Shown here piece after piece: positions 1 through 8,394 of a DNA stretch of 55,617 bases. The stretch's first letter is position 1, and every line of letters starts with the position of its first letter. The notes beneath the pieces were generated by a model. That model was not told the DNA's origin and did not search any database. It saw only the letters and a program-made list of their open reading frames with translations. The stretch comes from CAYWRZ01 sp964460845. GTDB taxonomy: Bacteria > Bacteroidota > Bacteroidia > Flavobacteriales_D > UBA2798. The DNA lies in NCBI GenBank assembly GCA_964460845.1, contig CAYWRZ010000018.1, positions 1 through 55,617 on the forward strand, read 5' to 3'. Position numbers and translations under genes: made by a program.

Positions 1-2088
1 CATGTTGGTCGCGATCGTCACGGCTCCGCTCAGCCCCGCTTCCTGCACGATCTGCGCTTCGCGCGAGTGCTGCTTGGCGTTTAATACATTGTGCGGCACT
101 TTCTTTTGCAGGAGCATACGGCTCAGCAGCTCGGATACTTCCACGGAGGTCGTACCCACCAGCACCGGCCGCCCTACAGCGCGCAGCGCTTCAATCTCGT
201 CGATGACGGCCCGGTATTTCTCGCGTTTGGTCTTATATACCAGGTCCTGCTGGTCATTCCTGGCGATGGGCAGGTTTGTGGGTATGGTAACGACATCCAG
301 CTTGTAGATCTGCCAGAATTCGCCCGCTTCCGTTTCCGCCGTACCGGTCATGCCGGCCAGCTTATGGTACATCCGGAAATAGTTCTGCAAGGTGATGGTG
401 GCATAGGTTTGTGTAGCCGCCTCAATTTTCACATTCTCTTTGGCTTCGATGGCCTGGTGAAGTCCGTCCGAATAACGACGGCCATCCATGATACGTCCGG
501 TCTGCTCGTCCACAATTTTCACCTTACCGTCCATAATCACGTACTCCACATCTTTCTCAAACATGGCGTATGCACGAAGCAGTTGGTTCATGGTGTGAAT
601 ACGCTCGGCTTTAACCGTGTAATCGCGCATGAGAACCTCTTTACGCTCCGATTTTTCGGAAGCGGGTGCGTCCGAATTTTCAATGGCCGCAATTTCACTT
701 CCCACATCAGGTAGAATGTAGTAGTTCGGATCTTCGTCCGACGAAAGCAGCTCTATTCCTTTTTCGGTAAGCTCGATCTGGTTGTTCTTCTCGTCAATCA
801 CAAAAAACAGCTCACGATCCACCTTGTGCATTTCCTTTTGGTGATCCTGCATGTAGTGGTTCTCGGTTTTCTGCAAAAGGGCTTTCACCCCGGGTTCGCT
901 CAAAAATTTGATAAGCGCCCTGTGCTTGGGCAGTCCCCGGTGCGAACGGAGCAGCGCCATACCGGCCTGTTCCTGATGCTCTTTGCTGAGCTTGTGGTGC
1001 GATTCTTCGGTCGAATTATTTCCCAACAGACGCTTGGCATCGGAAAGACAAATATTGATTTGCTTGCGTTGCTCGTTAACCAGCTTTTCAATTTTGGGCT
1101 TGAGCTCGTAAAATTCGTGCTTGTCACCCTTAGGGGTAGGCCCCGAAATGATAAGCGGTGTACGGGCATCGTCGATCAGTACGGAGTCCACCTCATCGAC
1201 AATGGCATAATGCAGCTTGCGCTGTACAAGGCTATCGATCGATGTGGCCATGTTATCGCGGAGGTAGTCGAAACCGAATTCGTTATTGGTTCCGTACACG
1301 ATGTCGGAACGATAAGCCTTCTTGCGGCTTTCGGAATTGGGCTCGTGCTTATCGATACAATCGACCGACAGGCCGTGAAACTGAAACAGCGGACCGTTCC
1401 ACTCGCTGTCGCGCTTGGCCAGGTAATCGTTCACGGTAACTACGTGTACTCCTTTTCCGGCAAGGGCATTGAGGTAAATGGGCAATGTCGCTACGAGCGT
1501 TTTACCTTCACCGGTTTGCATCTCGGCAATTCTACCCCGGTGCAGGGCTACCCCACCCATAAGCTGTACGTCGTAATGGACCATATCCCACGTAATGGGG
1601 GTACCGGCGGCTTCCCAGGAGTTGCTCCATATCGCCTTGTCGCCTTCTATCTTCACATACGCAGCACCGGCAGCCAGCTCGCGATCAAAATCGGAGGCGG
1701 TAACGGTAAGCGTACTGTTATCCTTTAAGCGGCGGGCTGTTTCTTTTACGACTGCAAAACCGAGGGGCAATACTTCGAGCAATACTTCTTCGGTCTTTTC
1801 ATCGACCTGTTTCGTAAGCTTTTCTATTTCTTCGAAAAAACGCTCTTTGTCTTCTATCGAAGTAGCTTCATTGGCAGCTTCCGTGCGCAAAGCCTCGATT
1901 TTCTCTTCTTCGGGGCGGATGTGTTCGGCTATCTGCCGCTTTATCTGATTGGTGCGATCCCTCAATTCGTCGTTAGACAGGGATTGAAGCTGCGCAAATT
2001 CTGCGAGGATTTTCTCTACGTAGGGTTGCAGCTCACGGACATCTCTTTCGTTTTTGTTACCGAAAATTTTCTTAAGTATTCCGAGCAT
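1..2088 (-). CDS. secA: Preprotein translocase ATPase SecA (first 696 codons; 3' end outside window)
   Basis: SecA is the cytoplasmic motor that pushes unfolded preproteins through SecYEG. Reading the minus strand from the ATG at 2088 gives MLGILKKIFGN..., then MQTGEGKTL (Walker A, about residue 190), the DEVDSVLIDDARTPLIISGP Walker B and preprotein-binding region (about 295), and GMTGTAETEAGEF (about 580), all diagnostic of SecA. The frame is open to base 1, so the second half of the motor, the helical scaffold and any C-terminal zinc tail are not visible. Bacteroidota SecA is usually about 1100 residues, so roughly 400 are missing. The gene is divergent from ispE. The long plus-strand frames across it are antisense shadows. 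Confidence 0.97.
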   Translation of the reverse strand, partial: MLGILKKIFGNKNERDVRELQPYVEKILAEFAQLQSLSNDELRDRTNQIKRQIAEHIRPEEEKIEALRTEAANEATSIEDKERFFEEIEKLTKQVDEKTEEVLLEVLPLGFAVVKETARRLKDNSTLTVTASDFDRELAAGAAYVKIEGDKAIWSNSWEAAGTPITWDMVHYDVQLMGGVALHRGRIAEMQTGEGKTLVATLPIYLNALAGKGVHVVTVNDYLAKRDSEWNGPLFQFHGLSVDCIDKHEPNSESRKKAYRSDIVYGTNNEFGFDYLRDNMATSIDSLVQRKLHYAIVDEVDSVLIDDARTPLIISGPTPKGDKHEFYELKPKIEKLVNEQRKQINICLSDAKRLLGNNSTEESHHKLSKEHQEQAGMALLRSHRGLPKHRALIKFLSEPGVKALLQKTENHYMQDHQKEMHKVDRELFFVIDEKNNQIELTEKGIELLSSDEDPNYYILPDVGSEIAAIENSDAPASEKSERKEVLMRDYTVKAERIHTMNQLLRAYAMFEKDVEYVIMDGKVKIVDEQTGRIMDGRRYSDGLHQAIEAKENVKIEAATQTYATITLQNYFRMYHKLAGMTGTAETEAGEFWQIYKLDVVTIPTNLPIARNDQQDLVYKTKREKYRAVIDEIEALRAVGRPVLVGTTSVEVSELLSRMLLQKKVPHNVLNAKQHSREAQIVQEAGLSGAVTIATNM

Positions 2089-2120
2089 GTGCGTATTTCT
2101 CTAAATGTGTTTAAAGGGAA

Positions 2121-2128
2121 CAAAAATA
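2121..2128 (-). promoter_or_regulatory. -7 box of the secA promoter
   Basis: Read on the minus strand this is TATTTTTG, matching the Bacteroidota TAnnTTTG -7 consensus, 32 nt upstream of the secA ATG. No convincing TTG -33 element was seen, so the call rests on the -7 box and its position. Confidence 0.5.
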
Positions 2129-2321
2129 CGTTTTATTTATGGAAGCACCTAACCGAAAACGGGATTATTGATTGGGCTTTTTGAAAAAACAAAGCTTTGA
2201 AAATAAACCGTTTACCTTCTTAAAAAAAGGATACGGCTCAAAAAACCGAAGCATTCGCGTGGCGACCGTAAGAAAATGGATTCGGGCGCTCAGGCAGGCA
2301 AGAGGCACCCGATATTTGTAG

Positions 2322-2329
2322 TAGCTTTG
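2322..2329 (+). promoter_or_regulatory. -7 box of the ispE promoter, very close to the start codon
   Basis: TAGCTTTG fits TAnnTTTG and ends only 6 nt before the ispE ATG. If used, the transcript would be leaderless or nearly so. The -33 element is not clear. Confidence 0.45.
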
Positions 2330-2335
2330 TGACGC

Positions 2336-3160
2336 ATGATTGTTTATCCCAACGCTAAAATTAATCTCGGGCTGTATGTCACCGCGCGGCGTCCCGACGG
2401 GTATCACGCTATCGACAGCGTGTTTGTGCCGATAAGCTGGAGTGATGTGCTGGAAGTGATTCCTGCCAGCGGGTCGCCGGGATTGCAGCTCGAACTGAGC
2501 GGGATACCGGTTGACGGCGACCCGGACGGGAACCTCTGTCAGAAAGCGTTCACCTTGCTCGACCGGCAATTCGGATTAGGTACGGTACAGGCACACCTAC
2601 ATAAGCAGCTTCCGCTCGGGGCAGGATTGGGTGGAGGTAGCTCCGACGGCGCTTTTATGCTGAAAGCCCTGAATACGCTTTTTGACCTGAAGCTCGATTC
2701 CTTAACACTTGAAAAATACGCTGCACAACTGGGTAGCGACTGTCCGTTCTTTATTCGGAACACTCCGGCTTACGTGACCGGCAGGGGTGAAATCAGCGAA
2801 GCGATCAGGCTGCCACACGAGGGACTTAAAATTCTCCTTGTCAATCCCGGACTTCACCTTTCGACCGCTGCAGCTTACGGCAGCATTCAAGCGCAGCAAC
2901 CGCGTTATACTTCAAAAGAAATTGTAGAAAACGAACCGCTTGATCGGTGGAAAAACCTGCTTCACAACGATTTTGAAAAGCCCGTATTGGCCACACACCC
3001 ACCGTTGACGGCACTGAAAAACAGATTTTACGACGCAGGGGCGCTTTATGCGTCTATGACCGGAAGCGGCTCCACTTTTTACGGGTTGTTCGATACGATT
3101 ACGGACGAGGCCGTGCTGAAAATTGCGGGCGAATACAAGGTCTTTCACCTTGCAGAATAA
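2336..3160 (+). CDS. ispE: 4-diphosphocytidyl-2-C-methyl-D-erythritol kinase IspE
   Basis: This GHMP-family kinase phosphorylates the 2-hydroxyl of CDP-methylerythritol in the non-mevalonate isoprenoid pathway. At 274 residues it has the usual family length. The N-terminal AKINLGLYV...RPDGYH segment (residues 7-25), the glycine-rich ATP loop LPLGAGLGGGSSDGA (about 91-105) and the C-terminal TGSGSTFYGLF motif (about 241) are all intact. It starts at ATG 2336 just behind a -7 box. Its stop codon lies 3 bp from the stop of the convergent lptF-like gene, leaving no room for a terminator. A cytoplasmic housekeeping enzyme. Confidence 0.96.
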   Translation: MIVYPNAKINLGLYVTARRPDGYHAIDSVFVPISWSDVLEVIPASGSPGLQLELSGIPVDGDPDGNLCQKAFTLLDRQFGLGTVQAHLHKQLPLGAGLGGGSSDGAFMLKALNTLFDLKLDSLTLEKYAAQLGSDCPFFIRNTPAYVTGRGEISEAIRLPHEGLKILLVNPGLHLSTAAAYGSIQAQQPRYTSKEIVENEPLDRWKNLLHNDFEKPVLATHPPLTALKNRFYDAGALYASMTGSGSTFYGLFDTITDEAVLKIAGEYKVFHLAE

Positions 3161-3163
3161 GCT

Positions 3164-4228
3164 TTATTTCTGCGCATTGAGATAAATCGGCACTGTCAGC
3201 AGCAGAAAAATAAAATTAGGAATCCAGACCGCGATCGAGGCATCTAATCCGGCATTAGTGGCCGCCACGGTAGTCATTTTCATGCTAAAAATATACGCCA
3301 CAGCCATCAGCAGCCCGATGCTCAGGTGAAAACCCAGTCCGCCCCTCACCTTTCGACCCGAAATGCACACCGCTATTAGCGTCAAAATATACGCTGCCAG
3401 GGGGAATGCGGTACGCTGGTGTTTTTCAATTTCATACAACACCACTTCCTGACTGCCGCTGGCCCGTTCCGACTCGATAAAACGGTTAAGCTCGCCATAG
3501 GTCATAGAGCTGGCAAACTCTACGCGGTGCCCAAAATCGGAGACGGTAAATCCGAGCGCGGTGTCCATCTCATCGCCACGGGTAATAATATCGCGATCCT
3601 CTCCGAGCGTACGCATAAAATAATAGCGCAGCTTCCAGGTTTTATTAACCGTATCTTCAAAAGCCTGCTGGGCAAAAAGAATCGATTTAAGCTCGTTGTT
3701 CTCCCATTTCTCCATGCAATAGCTATCGAGGTAACCCGAATAATTATTTTTAAAGTAAATAATCACGCCGGGCGATACTTCGCGGTGCACATTATTATAC
3801 ACCAGCGGATGATGCATATAATTTTCTTCAAATTCGAGCCTTACCTTATTCGCATTGGGCAGCACAAAATGGTTAAGGTAAACCGACATTCCTGCCAGCA
3901 GCGTAGCCGAAATCAGATAAGGGCGCAGCAGTCGGTTAAAGCTCACGCCACTGCTCAACACAGCGATTATTTCGTTGTTGCGCGCCATCTTCGAGTTGAA
4001 GAAAATCACCGAAAGGAAAATGATGAGCGAGCTGAACGCGTTGGAATAAAAGAATACGAAATTGACGTAATAATCGAACACAATAGCGTGGAGCGGCGCA
4101 TTGAATTTGATAAAGTCATCGATTTTTTCGGCGGCGTCGAATACCACCGCAATGACCATGAGCATGGCCAAAATGAAGAAAAAAGTGGAAAGAAACTTCC
4201 CGATGATATAACGGTCGAGCAAGGTCAC
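3164..4228 (-). CDS. LptF/LptG (YjgP/YjgQ) family permease
   Basis: This is an inner-membrane subunit of the Lpt ABC system that extracts lipopolysaccharide and passes it to the periplasmic bridge. The 354 residues show the family layout: membrane helices near residues 12-35, 55-77 and 98-120, a periplasmic beta-rich domain of about 150 residues, then three C-terminal helices (about 275-350). MTLLDRYIIGKFLSTFF is the typical start, and ARNNEIIAVLSSGVSF is the conserved cytoplasmic coupling segment. The start codon is GTG at 4228, placed directly after the tgt stop (TGAGTG), so translation is probably coupled to tgt. Sequence alone does not tell LptF from LptG. Confidence 0.9.
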   Translation of the reverse strand: MTLLDRYIIGKFLSTFFFILAMLMVIAVVFDAAEKIDDFIKFNAPLHAIVFDYYVNFVFFYSNAFSSLIIFLSVIFFNSKMARNNEIIAVLSSGVSFNRLLRPYLISATLLAGMSVYLNHFVLPNANKVRLEFEENYMHHPLVYNNVHREVSPGVIIYFKNNYSGYLDSYCMEKWENNELKSILFAQQAFEDTVNKTWKLRYYFMRTLGEDRDIITRGDEMDTALGFTVSDFGHRVEFASSMTYGELNRFIESERASGSQEVVLYEIEKHQRTAFPLAAYILTLIAVCISGRKVRGGLGFHLSIGLLMAVAYIFSMKMTTVAATNAGLDASIAVWIPNFIFLLLTVPIYLNAQK

Positions 4229-5359
4229 TCAGCGCCTGGTTTTAAGTTGGGGTATCATCTTGTTTTTCCATTCGGTAAAGGTACCGGCTATAATCTGTTG
4301 CCTTGCTTCGCCCACCAGCCAAAGGTAAAATGCCAGGTTGTGAATAGTGGCAATCTGCGCGGCTAACATTTCGCCAGTTACAGCCAAATGCCGCAGGTAA
4401 GCTTTCGAATACTGCTGATCCACAAAAGCCGTGCCTTCTTCATCTATCGCCGAAAAATCGGATTTCCATTTTTCGTTGCGAATGTTAATAATACCCCTTC
4501 GGGTAAACAGCATTCCGTTGCGCGCATTACGGGTGGGCATGACACAATCGAACATATCGACCCCAAGCGCAATACACTCCAGCAGATTGGCCGGTGTACC
4601 TACACCCATCAGGTAACGTGGTTTGGCAGCCGGTAGTATGTCGCAAACTATTTCGGTATGGCGGTACAACTCCTCTTCGGGCTCGCCCACCGATAAGCCT
4701 CCGATGGCGTTGCCTTCGCGTTCGAAAGAAGCTATCGTTTCGGCCGACTGCCGTCGCAGGTCGTCGTACACGCTGCCCTGCACAATGGGAAACAGCGTTT
4801 GCGAATAGCCGTAATGCGGTTCGGTCGCATCGAAACGATCGCAGCAGCGTTTGAGCCAGCGGTGGGTCATTTCCATGCTTTTTTTGGCATAGCCGTACTC
4901 GCAGGGATAAGGGGTACATTCGTCGAAAGCCATAATGATATCGGCGCCGATAAGACGCTGCACATCCATCGCGTATTCGGGTGTAAAAAGGTGCTTCGAT
5001 CCGTCGATATGCGATTTAAAGGTGACACCTTCTTCTTTTATCTTACGATTGGCTGCTAAGGAATACACCTGATATCCGCCGCTATCGGTCAGGATAGGAC
5101 GATCCCAGTTCATGAAGCGGTGGAGTCCGCCCGCGGCATGGAGCACCTCGAGTCCGGGGCGCAGGTAAAGGTGATAGGTATTACCGAGTATAATACGGGC
5201 TTTCACCTCTTCGCGCAGGTCGCGCTGTTGCACGGATTTGACAGTAGCCTGCGTGCCTACCGGCATAAAAATGGGGGTAGGTATCGTTCCGTGATCGGTA
5301 TGTAGTTCGCCGGCGCGTGCTTTTGAGCGCGGGTCGGTGTGCTGCAGCGTAAAGTGCAT
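4229..5359 (-). CDS. tgt: tRNA-guanine(34) transglycosylase Tgt
   Basis: Tgt swaps the anticodon wobble guanine for preQ1 in queuosine synthesis of Asp, Asn, His and Tyr tRNAs. The 376 residues show the TIM-barrel markers DSGGYQVYSL (general-acid Asp), the SHIDGSKHLFTPE stretch, GGLSVGEP, GVGTPANLLECIALGVDMFD (nucleophile Asp) and PTRNARNG. In enterobacterial Tgt a CxCxxC...H cluster binds zinc just before the YxxAYLxHL segment. Here that stretch has Gly, Ala and Asp instead of the three Cys, while IHNL keeps the His. From memory other Bacteroidota Tgt proteins look the same, so this is a lineage trait rather than damage. It is first in a two-gene operon with the Lpt permease. Confidence 0.96.
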   Translation of the reverse strand: MHFTLQHTDPRSKARAGELHTDHGTIPTPIFMPVGTQATVKSVQQRDLREEVKARIILGNTYHLYLRPGLEVLHAAGGLHRFMNWDRPILTDSGGYQVYSLAANRKIKEEGVTFKSHIDGSKHLFTPEYAMDVQRLIGADIIMAFDECTPYPCEYGYAKKSMEMTHRWLKRCCDRFDATEPHYGYSQTLFPIVQGSVYDDLRRQSAETIASFEREGNAIGGLSVGEPEEELYRHTEIVCDILPAAKPRYLMGVGTPANLLECIALGVDMFDCVMPTRNARNGMLFTRRGIINIRNEKWKSDFSAIDEEGTAFVDQQYSKAYLRHLAVTGEMLAAQIATIHNLAFYLWLVGEARQQIIAGTFTEWKNKMIPQLKTRR

Positions 5360-5382
5360 AAAATCGGGAAAATCGCGACCGT

Positions 5383-5390
5383 CAAAGATA
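5383..5390 (-). promoter_or_regulatory. -7 box of the tgt-lptF/G promoter
   Basis: On the minus strand this is TATCTTTG, an exact TAnnTTTG match, 23 nt upstream of the tgt ATG. No convincing -33 TTG was found. Confidence 0.5.
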
Positions 5391-5466
5391 TAAACTATTT
5401 GAGAACGGTGCGTTTACCCAGCCGATGGAGTCGGGGAACCTTTCCCTATCGGTATTCAGGCATCTT

Positions 5467-7044
5467 TTACTGCGCGACCTCGTATTTCCACAGCTCTCTG
5501 CCGTGCGTACCGTCGTCGGCTGTAAAAAACAGCGTGCCGTTAATGTAGGTCAGGTGCTTAGGCTCAGCACCGAAACTACCGAATGGTCTGATGTCTTTCA
5601 CCATCAGCGTTCCGGCTGCAGTACCGTCGCTTTTCCAGAGCTCGGCACCATGTATGCCGTCGTCGGCTACAAAATATAAAGTGTTCCCGGCGGCCGTCAT
5701 ACAGGCCGATAGCTTTTTATCGGTTCCGCCCCCGCCTACCGAGCCGGCTCCCTTGTTTACCGTATTGATGTCTTTCACCAGCACCGTACCGGCTGCGGTA
5801 CCGTCACTTTTCCAAAGCTCTCTGCCGTGTGTGCCATCGTCGGCGATGAAAAACAGCGTGCCGTTCACATTTATAAGATCTGCCGGAAAGGAGGAAGTAT
5901 AGGGATTTATCTCTTTTACCATCACCGTTCCTTTTTCGGTACCGTCGGTTTTCCATAATTCTTTTCCTATCTGGTAGCCGGCTTTATTCCCTTTTGAAAA
6001 CTCCGTAGAATTGACTGAGAAATACAACAGGTTATTGACCGCTGCAAATCCTCCGTTATAAGACGTAATGGAATGGCCTTCCAATCCGAAATTTTTCACC
6101 ATCACCGTACCGGCGGCAGTACCGTCGCTTTTCCAGAGCTGCCTGCCGTTTATTCCATCGTCGGCCGTAAAAAACAGCGTGCCGTTTACATTGATAAAGT
6201 CGTTGGGATGAGAAGACTCGGTATCTCCGTTAGCACGGTATATAGCGTTCAAATCTTTAACCATTGTCGTACCTGCGGCCGTTCCGTCCGATTTCCACAA
6301 TTCATAGCCTTGCGTACCGTTGTCGGCTGTAAAATAAAGTGTGTTCCCGATTACCGTAAGGTTTAACTTCTCATTGGTTTTGAGCTTAACTCCTGTTTTT
6401 ATAGTTCCTTTAGCCGTTCCGTCCGATTTCCACAATTCGCTCAACTGTATATTTCTGTCGTAGCGCATAAAATAAAGTGTGCCTTCCATGACCCGAAGCG
6501 ATTTCTGACTTTGCCCCGCTTCCATCGGCACCATTCCGGTAAGCAGCGTGAATCCTTTGTGAGCGGTAGTCGTATTTTCTTTTTCGGAAAGCGGTTTTCC
6601 GTTAACAGAAATGCTTTGACGGGCCACGTTGCCTGCTTTTTTCAGAAACCCATTGCTTTTTTCTTTCGTGTTACTTTCTTCGGTAGCGGTAATGTCATAC
6701 CTCCACAATCCTGTATTTTCGGTGTAATTGCTCCCCTGCCCCAACAATTGCGTAAGGAAGTAAGCACTTCCGTTAAGTCCGACAAGCTGTTCGGGCATGT
6801 GAAATTTATTCACAAACTGTGTTCCTTCGGGGGTTCCGTCGCTTTTCCACATTCCTCCTTCTTTACCTTGTTCGGAGCTGCCTTTCGAAAAGAAAAACAG
6901 CGTTTCTTCCACTGCGAAGAGGAGTTCGGGTTCAGACCCTTTTTTAGCGATTGGCTCAATGTCTTTTACCATTACCTGCGCCACAGCCGATCCGGAACTG
7001 AACGACAAAAGGATTAGCGCAAAAAAATTAATTCTCACTCGCAT
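5467..7044 (-). CDS. Secreted ELWxxDGT-repeat protein
   Basis: This 525-residue protein has an N-terminal signal peptide (MRVRINFFALILLSFSSGSA, cleavage near VAQ). It contains seven copies of the ELW-K-S/T-DGT-x-x-GT motif (one written GMW, one QLW), each followed by VKD/VKE and a strand ending LFFxADDG or LYFxADNG, plus a final ELWKYE at the C terminus. Such repeats probably form a beta-propeller. No enzyme motif is visible and the molecular role is unknown. It is exported, and no type IX sorting domain is obvious because the protein ends right after the last repeat. It lies 107 bp upstream of tgt on the same strand, without a clear terminator between them. Confidence 0.88.
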   Translation of the reverse strand: MRVRINFFALILLSFSSGSAVAQVMVKDIEPIAKKGSEPELLFAVEETLFFFSKGSSEQGKEGGMWKSDGTPEGTQFVNKFHMPEQLVGLNGSAYFLTQLLGQGSNYTENTGLWRYDITATEESNTKEKSNGFLKKAGNVARQSISVNGKPLSEKENTTTAHKGFTLLTGMVPMEAGQSQKSLRVMEGTLYFMRYDRNIQLSELWKSDGTAKGTIKTGVKLKTNEKLNLTVIGNTLYFTADNGTQGYELWKSDGTAAGTTMVKDLNAIYRANGDTESSHPNDFINVNGTLFFTADDGINGRQLWKSDGTAAGTVMVKNFGLEGHSITSYNGGFAAVNNLLYFSVNSTEFSKGNKAGYQIGKELWKTDGTEKGTVMVKEINPYTSSFPADLINVNGTLFFIADDGTHGRELWKSDGTAAGTVLVKDINTVNKGAGSVGGGGTDKKLSACMTAAGNTLYFVADDGIHGAELWKSDGTAAGTLMVKDIRPFGSFGAEPKHLTYINGTLFFTADDGTHGRELWKYEVAQ

Positions 7045-7345
7045 GGTTTGTCAAGGTGTTTTTTAAGTAAAAAGGTGAAAAAAGGTAGTTTGAAAAATAC
7101 AGGTCAGAAAATTAATAAAATTCCCCTGTTTTAATGCGAATATCACGGACATAAAAAATCATTGAAAATCAATTAATTAAAATGTTTTCGATGCACTTTA
7201 TAGTATGAAGTTCATTACACTTATTAAGCCTACTTCCCGAAAGTAAAGCCCTGTCGGGCATACTTCATTCAAGTGCAAAAAAAAACCCGCACCGTAAACC
7301 GGTGCGGGCTATGAAACGCCAACTCATGTGGAGTGAAAGCTCCTG
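7045..7345. other. AT-rich gap between two minus-strand genes
   Basis: About 300 bp without a credible reading frame. It should hold the promoter of the ELWxxDGT gene near 7045-7130, but no exact TAnnTTTG box was found there. The only clear element is the terminator hairpin at 7286-7308. Confidence 0.6.
7277..7308 (-). terminator. Rho-independent terminator of the 231-residue gene
   Basis: CCCGCACCG (7286-7294) and CGGTGCGGG (7300-7308) form a perfect 9-bp stem with a 5-nt loop. On the minus strand the stem is followed by a run of nine T (7285-7277). It lies 38 bp past the stop codon of the gene at 7346-8041. Confidence 0.9.
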
Positions 7346-8041
7346 TTATTTGCCTGCAACGGCAGCAGAAGCCGCTCCTCCTACTACGGTAGCACCAGCG
7401 GCGGCAGCGCCGACCATTCCGCCTATGGCTCCACCCGCCAGCACACCGACTACATCAACTGCTATCCTCAATACCGCCCTCCAAAACTTATTCTTGGGCT
7501 TGTCTTTCTTTTTTAAATTACGGGGTTCTTCGTCTTCAAAAGAAGGATACCAGGGATTGAGCGGATTATATATCGCTTCGAACCAGTATTTAGCACTGAA
7601 CAACGTTACGGAGGCCATCGCTTCGGCGAGCTGTTGCTCCGACTCGTTTATTTTTTTATTGCTTGCAACAGCTTGTAAAAAATGAGCGGCTAACTTTTCA
7701 ATTTCTTCCTCACGTTCAACCTTCAGAATAGCTTTAAAATAGGTCTCTGCTTCCTGATAAAACGATTTGGAAACCAACTTGTTTTTACTGAGCTGCTGCA
7801 GTACGAGTGAGGTTCCGTTTTCTTTCAAAAGGGTTTCGTAATAAGGCTTTACCTCCCCGTATTCGGGATACTTCAGCTCTCCTCTTTTCAGGTAAAAGGT
7901 TTCATCGTGTACCAGCACGGCCGTATCGTGTGCTTCTTCGATACTGAAATACGGGAAAGAAGGCAGTTCTGTAACGGCATCCAGAATACGGTTGTGGATA
8001 ATTCCGGTGCTGTGAAACTTCAGGTGAACGAGGTTCTTCAT
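7346..8041 (-). CDS. Unknown protein with glycine-zipper-like hydrophobic C terminus
   Basis: I do not recognise this 231-residue family. Residues 1-195 are soluble-looking, without signal peptide, rich in charged helices (such as VEREEEIEKLAAHFLQAV). A basic hinge KKKDKPKNKFWRAVLR (about 178-193) is followed by about 35 residues of Gly, Ala and Val with GxxxG spacing, ending VAGK. That tail looks like a membrane-inserting hairpin or glycine zipper of the kind found at the C terminus of some bacteriocin-like or pore-associated proteins, but function cannot be assigned. It has its own terminator and no co-oriented partner. A double-glycine leader is absent. Confidence 0.75.
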   Translation of the reverse strand: MKNLVHLKFHSTGIIHNRILDAVTELPSFPYFSIEEAHDTAVLVHDETFYLKRGELKYPEYGEVKPYYETLLKENGTSLVLQQLSKNKLVSKSFYQEAETYFKAILKVEREEEIEKLAAHFLQAVASNKKINESEQQLAEAMASVTLFSAKYWFEAIYNPLNPWYPSFEDEEPRNLKKKDKPKNKFWRAVLRIAVDVVGVLAGGAIGGMVGAAAAGATVVGGAASAAVAGK

Positions 8042-8394
8042 AAGTGTAATTATAAAAGGTTAAATAAAATACAAACCATACAGGGAAATACCCGCCGGAT
8101 TCCTTCATTAAAAAACCCGGATATATCTTAATAAAAAAATATGTGAAATAAATTCAAAACAGCACTAAAAAACCAACTACTAATTGTATATCAATATTTT
8201 GCATGTAATAATAAATTGAGAGACGAAAATATAAAAAAATACATTTCACGAAATAAAACAGTTATTTTTTTATTCCGGGCGCTACGCTGCGTTTTTTCCA
8301 ACTCATCTGCGCTACCTATTCACCTGCTTCTTCCTTGAGATTGTACGTTTAATCCGTACTAAATGCTACTTTTGCGCCAACCCTTGCCTTTTTC
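8042..8394. other. Divergent intergenic region
   Basis: This is 353 bp of AT-rich sequence (8140-8270) with no plausible gene. The short segment 8275-8300 is GC-richer (CCGGGCGCTACGCTGCG) and resembles a scrap near 35285-35325. The right end carries the promoter of the glycosyltransferase gene. Confidence 0.5.
8341..8374 (+). promoter_or_regulatory. Promoter of the glycosyltransferase-sigma factor pair
   Basis: TTG at 8341-8343 and TACTTTTG at 8367-8374 fit the -33/-7 Bacteroidota pattern with a 23-nt spacer. The -7 box ends 20 nt before the ATG at 8395. Confidence 0.6.

Noticed and set aside
3419..4366. 315-residue plus-strand frame.
   Set aside because: Antisense to the LptF/G permease and the end of tgt, both well supported by motifs.
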